The notes below the pieces were generated by a model. That model ran no database searches, was not told where the DNA came from, and saw only the letters and a program-made list of their open reading frames with translations. DNA of 51,056 nt from assembly GCA_900548505.1 (NCBI GenBank), contig URKI01000010.1, positions 1 through 51,056 on the forward strand, given 5' to 3'. Shown here in pieces: positions 25,061 to 34,524 of the stretch. The translations under genes were made by a program, and so were the position numbers. Origin of the DNA: an uncultured Oscillibacter sp. (GTDB lineage: Bacteria; Bacillota; Clostridia; Oscillospirales; Oscillospiraceae). Within the stretch, counting starts at the first letter, position 1; each line of letters begins with the position of its first letter.

Positions 25061-25927
25061 TCAGATGCGCCGCATCTCCCGGCGGCGTTCCTGCCGTGCC
25101 TCGCGGATGTTCACGATGGCCAGCAGGATCAGCACGGTCACGAACAGCAGCGTGGAAATGGCGTTGATCTCCGGGCTGACCCGCTTTTTGGTCATGCCGT
25201 AAATGGTCATGGCCAGGGTGGAAGCGGAGGAGCCGGCGGTGAAGTAGCTGATGACGAAGTCGTCAATGCTCATGGTGAAAGCCGTGAGAGCACCGGAGAC
25301 GATACCGGGCTTGATCTCCGGCAGGATGACCTTGAAGAAGGCCTGCATCCAGGTGCAGCCCAGGTCCTGGGCGGCGTCCACCAGGTTCTTGTCCATTTGC
25401 CGCAGCTTGGGCCCCACGGACAAAATGACGTAGGGGATGTTGAAGCTGACGTGGGCGATCAGCAGCGTGCCGAAGCCCATGGTCAGCCGGGTAGGCAGAC
25501 GGATCAGGGACTGGACGCCATTGAACCAGGCGGCAAAGTCGCCCCAGAAGCTGAAGAACGCCACGAAAAACAGGCACAGAGAAACGCCCGTGACGATATC
25601 TGCGTTCATCATGGGGATGTTATTGACGGTCATCAGCGGCTCCCGCACCCGGCGGCGCATGGAGTAAAAGCCGATGGCGGCAAACGTACCGGCCACCGTT
25701 GCGATGGCCGTAGCCAGCAGGGACACCAGCAGCGTGGTGTAGACGCTTTGCATGATGAGCCGGTCATGGAGCAGCTTTCCATACCACTCCAGGGAAAAGC
25801 CCTTCCATACGGTATTGCTGTTGCCGGCGTTGAAAGAGAAGATGATGAGCAGGACGATGGGTGCGTACAAAAAGACGAACACCAGCACCATGAAAAGGCG
25901 GTTGAGCGCAGAATTGTTCTTTTTCAC
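25061..25927 (-). CDS. potC: Spermidine/putrescine ABC transporter permease PotC
   Basis: Inner-membrane permease of 288 residues with six hydrophobic segments and the family opening LFMVLVFVFLYAPIVLLIIFSFN. The ABC-coupling EAA-like loop reads DAAQDLGCTWMQAFFKVILPEIKPGI (about 182-207). The following stretch TAFTMSIDDFVISYF is typical of PotC. The ATG at 25927 overlaps the potB stop by 4 bases (ATGA). Confidence 0.94.
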   Translation of the reverse strand: MKKNNSALNRLFMVLVFVFLYAPIVLLIIFSFNAGNSNTVWKGFSLEWYGKLLHDRLIMQSVYTTLLVSLLATAIATVAGTFAAIGFYSMRRRVREPLMTVNNIPMMNADIVTGVSLCLFFVAFFSFWGDFAAWFNGVQSLIRLPTRLTMGFGTLLIAHVSFNIPYVILSVGPKLRQMDKNLVDAAQDLGCTWMQAFFKVILPEIKPGIVSGALTAFTMSIDDFVISYFTAGSSASTLAMTIYGMTKKRVSPEINAISTLLFVTVLILLAIVNIREARQERRREMRRI

Positions 25928-26794
25928 AGCATCACCGCCTGTTCCTCGCCCTCACCGAAGCGATTCATCACCCACATGCACACGACCACGATCACCATCA
26001 TCACGAGAGAGATGGCCGCGCCCAGCTGGGGGTTGTAGGCATTGCCCATGAACTGCTGCTCGATCAGGTCGCCCAGCAGCAGCTCCGTGCCGCCGCCCAG
26101 CATCTTGCTGATGGCGAACGTGGACACGGAGGGCACGAACACCATGGTGATGCCGGAGAGCACACCGGGCAGGCTCAGGGGCAGGATCACCCGCCGGAAC
26201 ACCTGGAAGGTGTTGGCGCCCAGGTCCCGCGCCGCCTCGATCAGGGAGTGGTCCAGCTTGATGATGACCGAGTAGATGGGCAGGATCATGAAGGGCAGAT
26301 AGTTGTAGACCATACCCAGCACCACGGCGCCCTGGGTATTGAGCATCTGGAAGTGGGTGATGGGCGTGTAGGCGGCTGGATCGGCCGCAAAGTGCATGGC
26401 AATGGTGTTGTAGAGATCAATGAGCCCGATGTTCTGGAAGAACTGGTTCAAAAGGCCGTTGTTTTCCAGGATGGACATCCAGGAGTAGGTGCGCAGCAGG
26501 AAGTTCATCCACATGGGCAGCATGATGAGCACCATGCCCACCCGCTGGAACCGCCGGCCCTCCTTGCTCATGATATAGGAGATGGGGTAGCCGATCAGCA
26601 GGCACACCAGCGTAGCGATGAGCGCCAGCTTGAACGAGCGGGCAAACACCACCGCATAGGTGCCCATACGGGTGAAGTTTGCAAAGGTGAAGCCGCCGTC
26701 AGCGGTGGAAAAGGCGTAGATGACCACCATGATGATGGGAGCCACCACGAAAAGCGCCATCCAGACCACATAGGGGACGGCGAACCAAGAGAGC

Positions 26795-26805
<11 letters not shown>
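25924..26805 (-). CDS. potB: Spermidine/putrescine ABC transporter permease PotB
   Basis: Permease partner of PotC, 293 residues, six hydrophobic segments. The EAA-like coupling loop is [26 protein letters not shown] (about 206-231). The preceding [19 protein letters not shown] is a PotB hallmark. It starts inside the end of potA (11-base overlap) and its stop overlaps potC, so potABC are translationally coupled. Confidence 0.94.
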
Positions 26806-27982
<1,177 letters not shown>

Positions 27983-28080
27983 ATATCCTCCCCCATTTCA
28001 TCATAAAAAATTGATTAAAATGAAACGCCTCTTTTCTCTGTTGAGGGGGAACCTTTCTCGTCGAAATTCAGCAATTATGA

Positions 28081-28109
28081 ATGATATCGGAAGCGTCCCG
28101 AAATGTCAA
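28081..28109 (-). promoter_or_regulatory. Sigma-A promoter of potABCD
   Basis: On the minus strand: TTGACA (28104-28109), a 17-bp spacer and TATCAT (28081-28086), near consensus. The leader to potA is about 90 bases and A/T-rich. Confidence 0.85.
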
Positions 28110-28131
28110 GAGATTGGGGGAAAATCCCCTG

Positions 28132-29094
28132 TTAAATATGGGGGAAATATTTCTCCCGGAAGGGGATCTCCGCCACGGTGAACGTCTTGCCCCGCAGATA
28201 GCTGAGGATTCCCGCGTCTGTGGGCAGAGGGAAGGAGAGCTTGTAGGAGTAAAGAGCCTGGCGGGTCTCGCCGTAGCGGCGGTTCACATCGCCCCGGCCG
28301 TACTTGCCGTCTCCCAGCAGCGGGCAGCCCAGATGGGCCATGGACACGCGGATCTGATGGGTGCGTCCGGTAAGCAGGCGGCACTCCACCAGGGAGAGCG
28401 GCCCACGGGTCTCCAGGGTCTTGTAGAGGGTGACGGCGGTCTTGCCGCCGGGAACGGGCCGGGAGTGGAAGTAGACCTGCTTTTTGACCTCATCTTTAAA
28501 TAGGAAGCCCTCCACCTTGCCGGCGGCAGGATTGGGCCGGCCCACGGTGATGCACAGGTAGGACTTTTCCAGCTCGTGGTCCCGGATCTTTTCATTGAGG
28601 ATGCGCAGCGTCTCCGCGTTTTTCGCGGCGATGACGATGCCGCCGGTGTTGCGGTCGATCCGGTTGCAAAGGGCGGGGGCAAAGGCATTTTCCCACTTGG
28701 GGTTCCATTCCCGTTTCTGGTAAAGGTAGGCCTGGATGTGGTTGATGAGGGTATTGACCTTCTCCGTCTCGTCGGCGTGGACCACCAGACCGGGGCGCTT
28801 GTTCACCAGCAGCAGATTCTCATCCTCGTAGACGATGTCCAGCTGGGGGGAGAAGAGGGTGAGGAACATGTTTTCCTCAGAGGGCTTGTCAAAAAACTCA
28901 TCATTGATATATAATTGAAGAATGTCGCCGGCTGCAAGCCGCGTGTCCCGCTTGGAGCCCTTGCCGTTGACCTTGATCCGCTTGAGCCGGATGTACTTTT
29001 GCAGCAGGGCGGGGGGCAGCAGCGGCAGGTTCTTGGCCACAAAGCGGTCCAGCCGCTGGCCGGCGTCATTTTTCCCGATGGTGAATTCCCGCAT
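28132..29094 (-). CDS. RluA/RluD-family pseudouridine synthase
   Basis: RNA pseudouridine synthase of 320 residues. The N-terminal part is an S4-like RNA-binding domain (GQRLDRFVAKNLPLLPPALLQKYIRLKRIKVNGK), followed by the RluA catalytic domain with NRIDRNTGGIVIAAK, where the Asp of the RxD motif is the nucleophile. The C-terminal family block is LLTGRTHQIRVSMAHLGCPLLGDGKYG. It isomerises uridines in rRNA or tRNA; the exact target site is not predictable. Monocistronic from the promoter at 29124-29152. Confidence 0.92.
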   Translation of the reverse strand: MREFTIGKNDAGQRLDRFVAKNLPLLPPALLQKYIRLKRIKVNGKGSKRDTRLAAGDILQLYINDEFFDKPSEENMFLTLFSPQLDIVYEDENLLLVNKRPGLVVHADETEKVNTLINHIQAYLYQKREWNPKWENAFAPALCNRIDRNTGGIVIAAKNAETLRILNEKIRDHELEKSYLCITVGRPNPAAGKVEGFLFKDEVKKQVYFHSRPVPGGKTAVTLYKTLETRGPLSLVECRLLTGRTHQIRVSMAHLGCPLLGDGKYGRGDVNRRYGETRQALYSYKLSFPLPTDAGILSYLRGKTFTVAEIPFREKYFPHI

Positions 29095-29123
29095 GATATC
29101 CTCCCGTTGGAAAGTTTCACCTT

Positions 29124-29152
29124 ATCATACCCGTTTGCGCCCGGGTTGTAAA
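29124..29152 (-). promoter_or_regulatory. Sigma-A promoter of the pseudouridine synthase gene
   Basis: On the minus strand: TTTACA (29147-29152), 17 bp, TATGAT (29124-29129). A GGGAGG ribosome binding site lies just before the start at 29094. Confidence 0.75.
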
Positions 29153-29196
29153 GCGATGGGCGAAAGAATTTTCTGGAAAGAGAGCGAATAAAGACC

Positions 29197-29496
29197 ATGA
29201 GCCAGCAAAAGCGAGACAAAAAGCAGACCGGCCGGGTAAACTATATCTGGGTGCTGGGCGGCGGATACCTTATTTATACTGCCATCCAGCTGTTCAGAAA
29301 TCTCCCTCAGGCACCTCAGCCGACGGTGAACATCATCGGCGGCACGGTCTTCACCGTGGCAGGTGCGTGGATGCTGTGGCGGGAGTGGAAGGCCTATCGT
29401 TATGGCGTGGAGCACATCGATGACCCGGACAGCTGGACCGACGAGACAGAGCTGTCCGAAGAACCGGAGGAAGAAGAGAAAGGGGGACAGCCGTGA
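29197..29496 (+). CDS. Small two-helix membrane protein, unknown function
   Basis: Protein of 99 residues. It has a basic N-terminus (MSQQKRDKKQTGR), two hydrophobic segments (about 16-33, IWVLGGGYLIYTAIQLF, and 45-61, IIGGTVFTVAGAWMLWREW), and a very acidic C-terminal tail (about 77-95, many Glu/Asp). I do not recognise the family. Its stop overlaps the GTG start of the next gene by 4 bases, so the two are translationally coupled and probably work together. Confidence 0.7.
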   Translation: MSQQKRDKKQTGRVNYIWVLGGGYLIYTAIQLFRNLPQAPQPTVNIIGGTVFTVAGAWMLWREWKAYRYGVEHIDDPDSWTDETELSEEPEEEEKGGQP

Positions 29497-29966
29497 ACGT
29501 GGAGGCGCTGTGCGCTGCGGTGTGGGAGGCGGAGCAATGGATCTCCCGCTTTACCCGCCGGGATTACCCGGATGCGTTCCGGGAGTATATGGAGCGGTTT
29601 GGCCCCCTGTACGCGCAGGCAGTCCGGGATACGGACGGGGACGAGGAAAAGCTCCGTGCCCTTTCCGTCGCATTGGTGGATGCCCTGGAGGCCGGGTGGA
29701 AGCGGCAGCGCTTCTGGAACCGCAAGGCTGCCAAGATCAATGAAAAGCAGGTGCTGGTGGATTACCTTTCCCCCATGCTGCTGGAGCTGCCGGACCCCAT
29801 GTGCGGCCGTCTTGCAGGTATGCTGCGGCAGGAGTGGGCGGACCGCTGGCCGGCGGACACCTACCACATCACCACCTACGAGGTGATCCGCAGCGGGTTC
29901 CGCTTCGCCATCATGGGCATCGACCTGGAACGCAAGCACCTGGACCCTGAAAAAGACAAGCGGTAA
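29493..29966 (+). CDS. Hypothetical cytosolic protein
   Basis: Protein of 157 residues starting at GTG 29493 (AAAGGGGGAC upstream), overlapping the preceding membrane-protein gene. It is soluble and mostly helical by composition, with no membrane segment or known motif. Notable conserved-looking blocks are KRQRFWNRKAAKINEKQVLVDYLSPMLLE (about 69-97) and ITTYEVIRSGFRFAIMGIDLERKHLD (about 126-151). Function unknown. The two-gene unit lies between the pseudouridine synthase gene and the strong yceD-rpmF promoter. Confidence 0.72.
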   Translation: MNVEALCAAVWEAEQWISRFTRRDYPDAFREYMERFGPLYAQAVRDTDGDEEKLRALSVALVDALEAGWKRQRFWNRKAAKINEKQVLVDYLSPMLLELPDPMCGRLAGMLRQEWADRWPADTYHITTYEVIRSGFRFAIMGIDLERKHLDPEKDKR

Positions 29967-29997
29967 AAAGAAATCCGGAAGAAATTGAAAAAACTGT

Positions 29998-30026
29998 TTG
30001 ACAACGGGTAGTCCATCTATTATAAT
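29998..30026 (+). promoter_or_regulatory. Consensus sigma-A promoter of yceD-rpmF
   Basis: TTGACA (29998-30003), exactly 17 bp, TATAAT (30021-30026): a perfect consensus promoter. This fits strong expression of a ribosomal protein operon. Confidence 0.93.
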
Positions 30027-30053
30027 ACTACTCGTGTCATTGCGAGGTAGCTT

Positions 30054-30551
30054 ATGCTTTTAGATGTAAAACCGATTTTGCGTGATCCCAGTACACGCCT
30101 GCCGTTCCGCTTTTCCATGGATCTTTCTGATCTGGAATTTTCCGGCCGGTATCCCGTCAGCCGTGAGGTGACGGTAGAGGGCGAGGCGTACAGCAGCGCC
30201 GATGTGCTGCATCTGGACCTGACGGCCCGCACGACGCTGGATGCGGTGTGCGACCGCTGCGGCAAGGCATTTTCCCAGGACAAGGAAGTGCCGTACAGCT
30301 GTATGCTGGCCCAGGAGCTTCAGGACGAGGACAACGACGAGATCGTGTTGCTGGAGCAGGACAAAGTGGATGTGGGCGAGCTGGCCCGCACCGCGTTCAT
30401 TCTCGGAATGGACACCAAAACTCTGTGTTCGGAAGATTGTAAAGGACTGTGCCCCAGGTGTGGTGCTGATCTGAACCTCGGCCCCTGTTCCTGTAAAAAG
30501 GAGCAAGACCCGCGGCTGGCAGTCCTGGCCAAGCTTTTGGAGAACAAATAA
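30054..30551 (+). CDS. YceD/DUF177 family protein
   Basis: Protein of 165 residues of the YceD (DUF177) family, which almost always precedes rpmF and in some organisms affects 23S rRNA accumulation. The family zinc-type cysteine pairs are visible: CDRCGKAF (about 64-71), then CSEDCKGLCPRCGADLN and CSC near the C-terminus. The middle is acidic (QDEDNDEIVLLEQDKVDVGELA). ATG 30054 has GAGGT upstream. It shares its transcript with rpmF, 60 bases downstream. Confidence 0.93.
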   Translation: MLLDVKPILRDPSTRLPFRFSMDLSDLEFSGRYPVSREVTVEGEAYSSADVLHLDLTARTTLDAVCDRCGKAFSQDKEVPYSCMLAQELQDEDNDEIVLLEQDKVDVGELARTAFILGMDTKTLCSEDCKGLCPRCGADLNLGPCSCKKEQDPRLAVLAKLLENK

Positions 30552-30611
30552 AGGATAAAATAAGGACGGGCTTGACCTCCCGCGCCTTTGAAAGATCAAG
30601 GAGGTGTCATA

Positions 30612-30806
30612 ATGGCAGTACCTAAGGGAAAAGTATCCAAAGCAAGACGCGACAAGCGGCGCAGCTCTCACTGGAAGCTGGATATGCCCGGTCTCGTTGC
30701 ATGCCCCAAATGCGGTGCGCTGCACCTGCCTCACAGAATGTGCCAGGAGTGCGGTACTTACAATGGCCGTGAGGTCAAGGTTGTGAAGTCCGTCGTCGCG
30801 AAATAA
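30612..30806 (+). CDS. rpmF: 50S ribosomal protein L32
   Basis: L32, 64 residues, large-subunit protein. The N-terminus MAVPKGKVSKARRDKRRS is the family signature. Two CxxC pairs (CPKCGALH and CQECGTYNG) form a zinc ribbon, so this is the zinc-dependent form. ATG 30612 follows CAAGGAGGTG. Co-transcribed with yceD and closed by a strong terminator. Confidence 0.97.
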   Translation: MAVPKGKVSKARRDKRRSSHWKLDMPGLVACPKCGALHLPHRMCQECGTYNGREVKVVKSVVAK

Positions 30807-30828
30807 GGCACGATTGCATGCTTGCTTT

Positions 30829-30865
30829 AGGAGGGAAGAGAAAGCTCTTCCCTCCTTGCTTTTTG
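30829..30865 (+). terminator. rpmF terminator
   Basis: A perfect 12-bp stem, AGGAGGGAAGAG (30829-30840) with CTCTTCCCTCCT (30845-30856), has an AAAG loop, then TGCTTTTTG. The next promoter begins 3 bases later. Confidence 0.92.
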
Positions 30866-30867
30866 TC

Positions 30868-30896
30868 TTGCTATCCCGCCTGTGGGCGGGTATAAT
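30868..30896 (+). promoter_or_regulatory. Sigma-A promoter of der with palindromic spacer
   Basis: TTGCTA (30868-30873), 17 bp, perfect TATAAT (30891-30896). The spacer is almost entirely the inverted repeat CCCGCC-TGTG-GGCGGG (30875-30890), an arrangement that could be an operator. Confidence 0.78.
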
Positions 30897-30940
30897 AAAG
30901 TTGGTTTTTTATGAGAACAAAGGAAAGGAAGTGAGCGCTG

Positions 30941-32266
30941 ATGAAACCTGTGGTTGCCATTGTGGGGCGTCCCAATGTGGGCAAGTCCATGCTGTTCAAC
31001 AAGCTGATCGGCAAGCGGCTTTCCATCGTGGAGGATACGCCCGGCGTCACCCGGGACCGCATCTATGGGGAGACGGACTGGAACGGCCGGAAGTTCACCC
31101 TCATCGACACCGGCGGCATCGAGCCCCGCACCGATAATATGATCCTGGAGTTCATGCGTCAGCAGGCCCAGATCGCCATTGACAACGCAACGGTCATCGT
31201 GTTTTTGACGGATATCAAGACGGGCCTCACCGCCTCCGACCAGGAGGTGGCCTCCATGCTGCTGCGCAGCGGCAAGCCCATCGTGCTGGCGGTGAACAAA
31301 ATGGACTCCACCGGTGCTACCGACCCGGATTTTTACGAGTTCTATAATCTGGGCCTGGGCGACCCCATCGCCGTCTCCGCTGTCCACGGCCACGGCACCG
31401 GCGATCTGCTGGACGCCTGCGTGCAGTATTTCCCGCCGGAGGAGGAAGAGGAGGAAGAGGACGACGCCATCAAGGTGGCCGTCATCGGCAAGCCCAACGC
31501 GGGCAAGTCCTCTCTGGTGAACAAGATCCTGGGAGAGGAGCGGGTCATCGTCTCCGATGTGGCCGGCACCACCCGGGACGCCATCGACTCCCGGTTTGAA
31601 AACGACAAGGGCACCTTCGTGTTCATCGATACGGCCGGCATCCGCCGCAAGTCCAAGGTGGAGGAGGAGATCGAGAAGTACTCCGTCCTCCGTGCCACCA
31701 TGGCCATCGAGCGCAGCGATGTGTGCCTCATTATGATCGATGCCACCGAGGGCGTCACCGAGCAGGACACCAAGGTGGCGGGGCTTGCCCATGAGGCGGG
31801 CAAGGCCAGCATCATCGTCATCAACAAGTGGGACCTGGTGGAAAAAGACGGTAAGACCATGGACAAGATGCGGGAAAAGGTGCGCCAGGACCTGGCGTTC
31901 ATGCCCTATGCGCCCATCCTGTTCATCTCCGCCAAGACCGGCCAGCGGGTGGACCGGCTGTTTGAGCTCATCGACTATGTGTCCAACCAGGCTTCTACCC
32001 GCATCACCACCGGCATGCTCAACAACGTCCTGGCAGATGCGCAGACCCGCGTGCAGCCGCCTTCCGACAAGGGCCGCCGGCTGAAGATCTACTATATGAC
32101 CCAGGTGGGCATCCGCCCGCCCCACTTTGTCATTTTCTGCAATGACGCGCGTTTGTTCCATTTCTCTTACCAGCGGTATATCGAAAACTGTATCCGCAAT
32201 ACCTTCGGTTTGGAGGGCACGCCCATCATTCTGTCCATCCGGCAGAAGGGCGACAAGGAGGAGTGA
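30941..32266 (+). CDS. der: Ribosome biogenesis GTPase Der (EngA)
   Basis: Essential double-GTPase for 50S assembly, 441 residues. The first G domain starts with GRPNVGKSMLFNKL (8-21) and has DTGGIE and NKMD. After an acidic linker (PPEEEEEEEDD, about 166-176) the second G domain has GKPNAGKSSLVNKIL, DTAGIRRKSKVEEEIE and NKWDLVEKD. The C-terminal KH-like domain ends with GTPIILSIRQK. First gene of der-plsY-gpsA; the plsY start lies at its stop. Confidence 0.97.
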   Translation: MKPVVAIVGRPNVGKSMLFNKLIGKRLSIVEDTPGVTRDRIYGETDWNGRKFTLIDTGGIEPRTDNMILEFMRQQAQIAIDNATVIVFLTDIKTGLTASDQEVASMLLRSGKPIVLAVNKMDSTGATDPDFYEFYNLGLGDPIAVSAVHGHGTGDLLDACVQYFPPEEEEEEEDDAIKVAVIGKPNAGKSSLVNKILGEERVIVSDVAGTTRDAIDSRFENDKGTFVFIDTAGIRRKSKVEEEIEKYSVLRATMAIERSDVCLIMIDATEGVTEQDTKVAGLAHEAGKASIIVINKWDLVEKDGKTMDKMREKVRQDLAFMPYAPILFISAKTGQRVDRLFELIDYVSNQASTRITTGMLNNVLADAQTRVQPPSDKGRRLKIYYMTQVGIRPPHFVIFCNDARLFHFSYQRYIENCIRNTFGLEGTPIILSIRQKGDKEE

Positions 32267-32271
32267 TGTTT

Positions 32272-32943
32272 ATGAGCGGCGGAGTGGCCGATGCCGTGAT
32301 CTATGCGGTTCCGTCCGGGGCTGAGCTGGCGCTGCTGCTGGCCGTGGTGGCGGTCGGCGCGTATTTTCTGGGCTGCTTCAATGGTGCGGTCATCGTCTCC
32401 AAGTATATTCTTCGGGATGATGTCCGCAACCACGGCAGCGGAAACGCAGGACTCACCAATTTCTACCGCACGTTTGGCGGTCCGCTGACGTTTGGGGTCA
32501 TCATGTGTGATGTGCTGAAGGCGGTCATTGCCGTATTGCTGGGCCAATGGCTGTTCGGGGGGCTGATTTTCGGCAAATACTGGGCGGCGCTGTGGTGCCT
32601 GCTGGGCCACATGTTCCCGTGCATGTTCCACTTCAAGGGCGGCAAGGGCATCCTCTCCGGCGGCACCATCGCCCTGATGCTGGACTGGCGCATTGCCCTG
32701 GTGGTATGGGGCGGCTTTTTGATCCTGGCCATCCTGACCCGTTATGTGTCTTTGGGCTCTGTATGGGCTGGAGCCAGTTTCCCCTTTATCTCCTGGTATT
32801 GCTATCCCGACCCGGTGATCGTGGTGCTGGCCTTTATCACCGGCGGTCTGGTGGTCTGGCAGCACCGGGGCAACATCCAGCGGCTCATTCACGGCAACGA
32901 AAGTAAGTTCAGCTTCCATCGCAAAAAGGAGGGGTCCTCATGA
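32272..32943 (+). CDS. plsY: Acyl-phosphate:glycerol-3-phosphate acyltransferase
   Basis: Membrane enzyme that makes 1-acyl-glycerol 3-phosphate, the first step of phospholipid synthesis. The 223-residue protein has multiple hydrophobic helices. Motif 1 reads GSGNAGLTNFYRTFG, where family members have GSGNxGxTN, and motif 2 is HFKGGKG. A long first extracytoplasmic stretch precedes TM1. Possible starts are ATG 32266 or 32272; the latter has better spacing from AAGGAGG. gpsA, which supplies glycerol 3-phosphate, overlaps its stop by 4 bases. Confidence 0.92.
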   Translation: MSGGVADAVIYAVPSGAELALLLAVVAVGAYFLGCFNGAVIVSKYILRDDVRNHGSGNAGLTNFYRTFGGPLTFGVIMCDVLKAVIAVLLGQWLFGGLIFGKYWAALWCLLGHMFPCMFHFKGGKGILSGGTIALMLDWRIALVVWGGFLILAILTRYVSLGSVWAGASFPFISWYCYPDPVIVVLAFITGGLVVWQHRGNIQRLIHGNESKFSFHRKKEGSS

Positions 32944-33944
32944 AAGCGGTAGTCGTCGGCAGCGGCGGCTGGGGCACGGCGCTCAGTCAGGTGCTGTGTG
33001 ATAACGGCCATGATACCTGGCTCTGGTCCCACAATCCCGGCAAGGCCGCGGAAATGGAACAGACCCGGGAAAATCCCCTGCTCAAGGGCGTGAAACTGCC
33101 GGATGCCCTGCATATCACCGGCGATCTTGACTGCCTGCAGGGGGCGGATCTGGTGGTGTGCGCTGCGCCGTCCTTTGCGGTGCGTGAGACCGGGCGGAAA
33201 ATCGCCCCTTACCTGACGGAAAAAACGGTGCTGGTGAGCGTATCCAAGGGCATCGAACGGGATACCAACCTGCGCATGAGTCAGGTCCTGCAGGAAGAAA
33301 CGAAAAATATCTGTAAAGTGGTAGCACTTTCTGGCCCTTCCCATGCAGAGGAAGTGGGCATTCGCCTGCCTACCGGCTGCGTCTCCGCCTGCCCGGACCG
33401 GGCGGCGGCCCGATTCGTGCAGGATGCGTTCATGAACGACTATTTCCGCATCTACACCAGCTATGATATCATAGGGGTGGAGCTGTCCGGCGCCATGAAA
33501 AACGTGGTGGCCCTCAGCTGCGGCATCTGCGCGGGACTGGGGTTCCAGGACAATACCAAGGCGCTGCTCATGACCCGGGCCATGGCGGAACTGACCCGCC
33601 TGGGCGAGCAGCTGGGCGGTACCCGCCGCACCTTCGGCGGACTTGCCGGCATGGGCGATCTGATCGTCACCTGTACCTCCATGCACTCCCGGAACAACCG
33701 GGCAGGTATCCTCATCGGTCAGGGCAAAACCGTAGAGGAGGCCATGAAAGAGGTAGGCGCCGTGGTGGAGGGCTACTATGCCGCCGAGAGCATCTGCCAG
33801 CTGGCTGAAAAAGAGGGGGTAGAGCTGCCCATCTGCAATTGTGCCTATGAGGTCCTGTACCAAGGCAAGGACGCCCGCTCGGTGGTCAGTGAGCTGATGG
33901 GCCGGGCAAAAAAGGACGAGCTGTTGGAGCGCACCTGGATGTAA
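32940..33944 (+). CDS. gpsA: Glycerol-3-phosphate dehydrogenase [NAD(P)+]
   Basis: GpsA reduces dihydroxyacetone phosphate to glycerol 3-phosphate, the PlsY substrate. The 334-residue protein has the N-terminal dinucleotide loop GSGGWGTALSQVL (8-20), the SVSKGIE block near 101, the catalytic-Lys region ELSGAMKNVVALSCGICAGLGFQDNTKAL (about 181-209) and the FGGLAGMGDLIVTC stretch. It starts by ATGA overlap with plsY and is followed directly by a strong terminator. Confidence 0.97.
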   Translation: MKAVVVGSGGWGTALSQVLCDNGHDTWLWSHNPGKAAEMEQTRENPLLKGVKLPDALHITGDLDCLQGADLVVCAAPSFAVRETGRKIAPYLTEKTVLVSVSKGIERDTNLRMSQVLQEETKNICKVVALSGPSHAEEVGIRLPTGCVSACPDRAAARFVQDAFMNDYFRIYTSYDIIGVELSGAMKNVVALSCGICAGLGFQDNTKALLMTRAMAELTRLGEQLGGTRRTFGGLAGMGDLIVTCTSMHSRNNRAGILIGQGKTVEEAMKEVGAVVEGYYAAESICQLAEKEGVELPICNCAYEVLYQGKDARSVVSELMGRAKKDELLERTWM

Positions 33945-33952
33945 AGCATAAT

Positions 33953-33989
33953 AAAAAATCGGAGCTGCAGAAAGCAGCTCCGATTTTTT
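33953..33989. terminator. gpsA terminator
   Basis: A perfect 16-bp stem (AAAAAATCGGAGCTGC at 33953-33968 with its complement 33974-33989), with an AGAAA loop and terminal T6. The A/T flanks make it bidirectional. Confidence 0.95.
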
Positions 33990-34007
33990 GCTATTTTTGG
34001 TTAAAAG

Positions 34008-34035
34008 AAAATCCCGGACAAAAGTCCGGGATTTT
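34008..34035. terminator. rpmB terminator
   Basis: AAAATCCCGGAC, AAAA, GTCCGGGATTTT: a perfect 12-bp stem 12 bases beyond the rpmB stop, usable on the minus strand (followed there by CTTTT). Confidence 0.92.
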
Positions 34036-34046
34036 GTTTGTCCAAG

Positions 34047-34235
34047 TTAGACCGCTCTGGTGACCTTACCGGAACGCATACACCGGGTACAAACATACAC
34101 ATGGCGGGGGGAACCGTTGACGATCGCCTTCACACGCTTCACATTGGGCTTCCAGGGACGATTGGAACGCCGGTGAGAGTGAGAGACCTGAATGCCAAAG
34201 GTAACGCCCTTATCGCAGAACTCGCACTTAGCCAT
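34047..34235 (-). CDS. rpmB: 50S ribosomal protein L28
   Basis: L28, 62 residues, large-subunit protein. It begins MAKCEFCDKGVTFGIQVSHSH and contains the family stretch KPNVKRVKAIVNG. It is the zinc form: C-x2-C near the N-terminus (CEFC) and CTRC near residue 50. ATG 34235 follows AAGGAGGTG. Monocistronic, with its own promoter at 34294-34322. Confidence 0.97.
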   Translation of the reverse strand: MAKCEFCDKGVTFGIQVSHSHRRSNRPWKPNVKRVKAIVNGSPRHVYVCTRCMRSGKVTRAV

Positions 34236-34293
34236 CCGTTGCACCTCCTTGCTGTTGCGTACTTCCGTGCCGCTTTTCACAAGCACAGCTGAT

Positions 34294-34322
34294 ATCATAA
34301 CAGAAAGAGAGAGAAAATGCAA
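34294..34322 (-). promoter_or_regulatory. Sigma-A promoter of rpmB
   Basis: On the minus strand: TTGCAT (34317-34322), 17 bp (pyrimidine-rich), TATGAT (34294-34299). Confidence 0.78.
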
Positions 34323-34390
34323 GAAGAAATTTCAAAAAAATACAAGGAATTTTCAAGAGCCTTCCAGAGGGGCGGAGTAGGGGGAAAGTG

Positions 34391-34419
34391 TTGCGAAAAC
34401 AGGGGATTTCATATATAAT
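34391..34419 (+). promoter_or_regulatory. Sigma-A promoter of the hprK cluster
   Basis: TTGCGA (34391-34396), 17 bp, TATAAT (34414-34419). The leader to hprK is about 100 bases, GC-rich, with a small GGCGC/GCGCC hairpin and no recognised riboswitch. Confidence 0.8.
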
Positions 34420-34524
34420 AAAAAGCAGTTTCCCAACGGATATTTTTTAACCTCCCAGCCGGGCGTTCGCGTTGTCCCGGATGGGGGTGAGGGCGCCTTT
34501 GCGCCGGAAAGGTGAAGATGCGCG

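Noticed and set aside
30827..32161. 444-codon minus-strand frame opposite der
   Set aside because: Antisense shadow of the der coding sequence, running through the rpmF terminator and der promoter.
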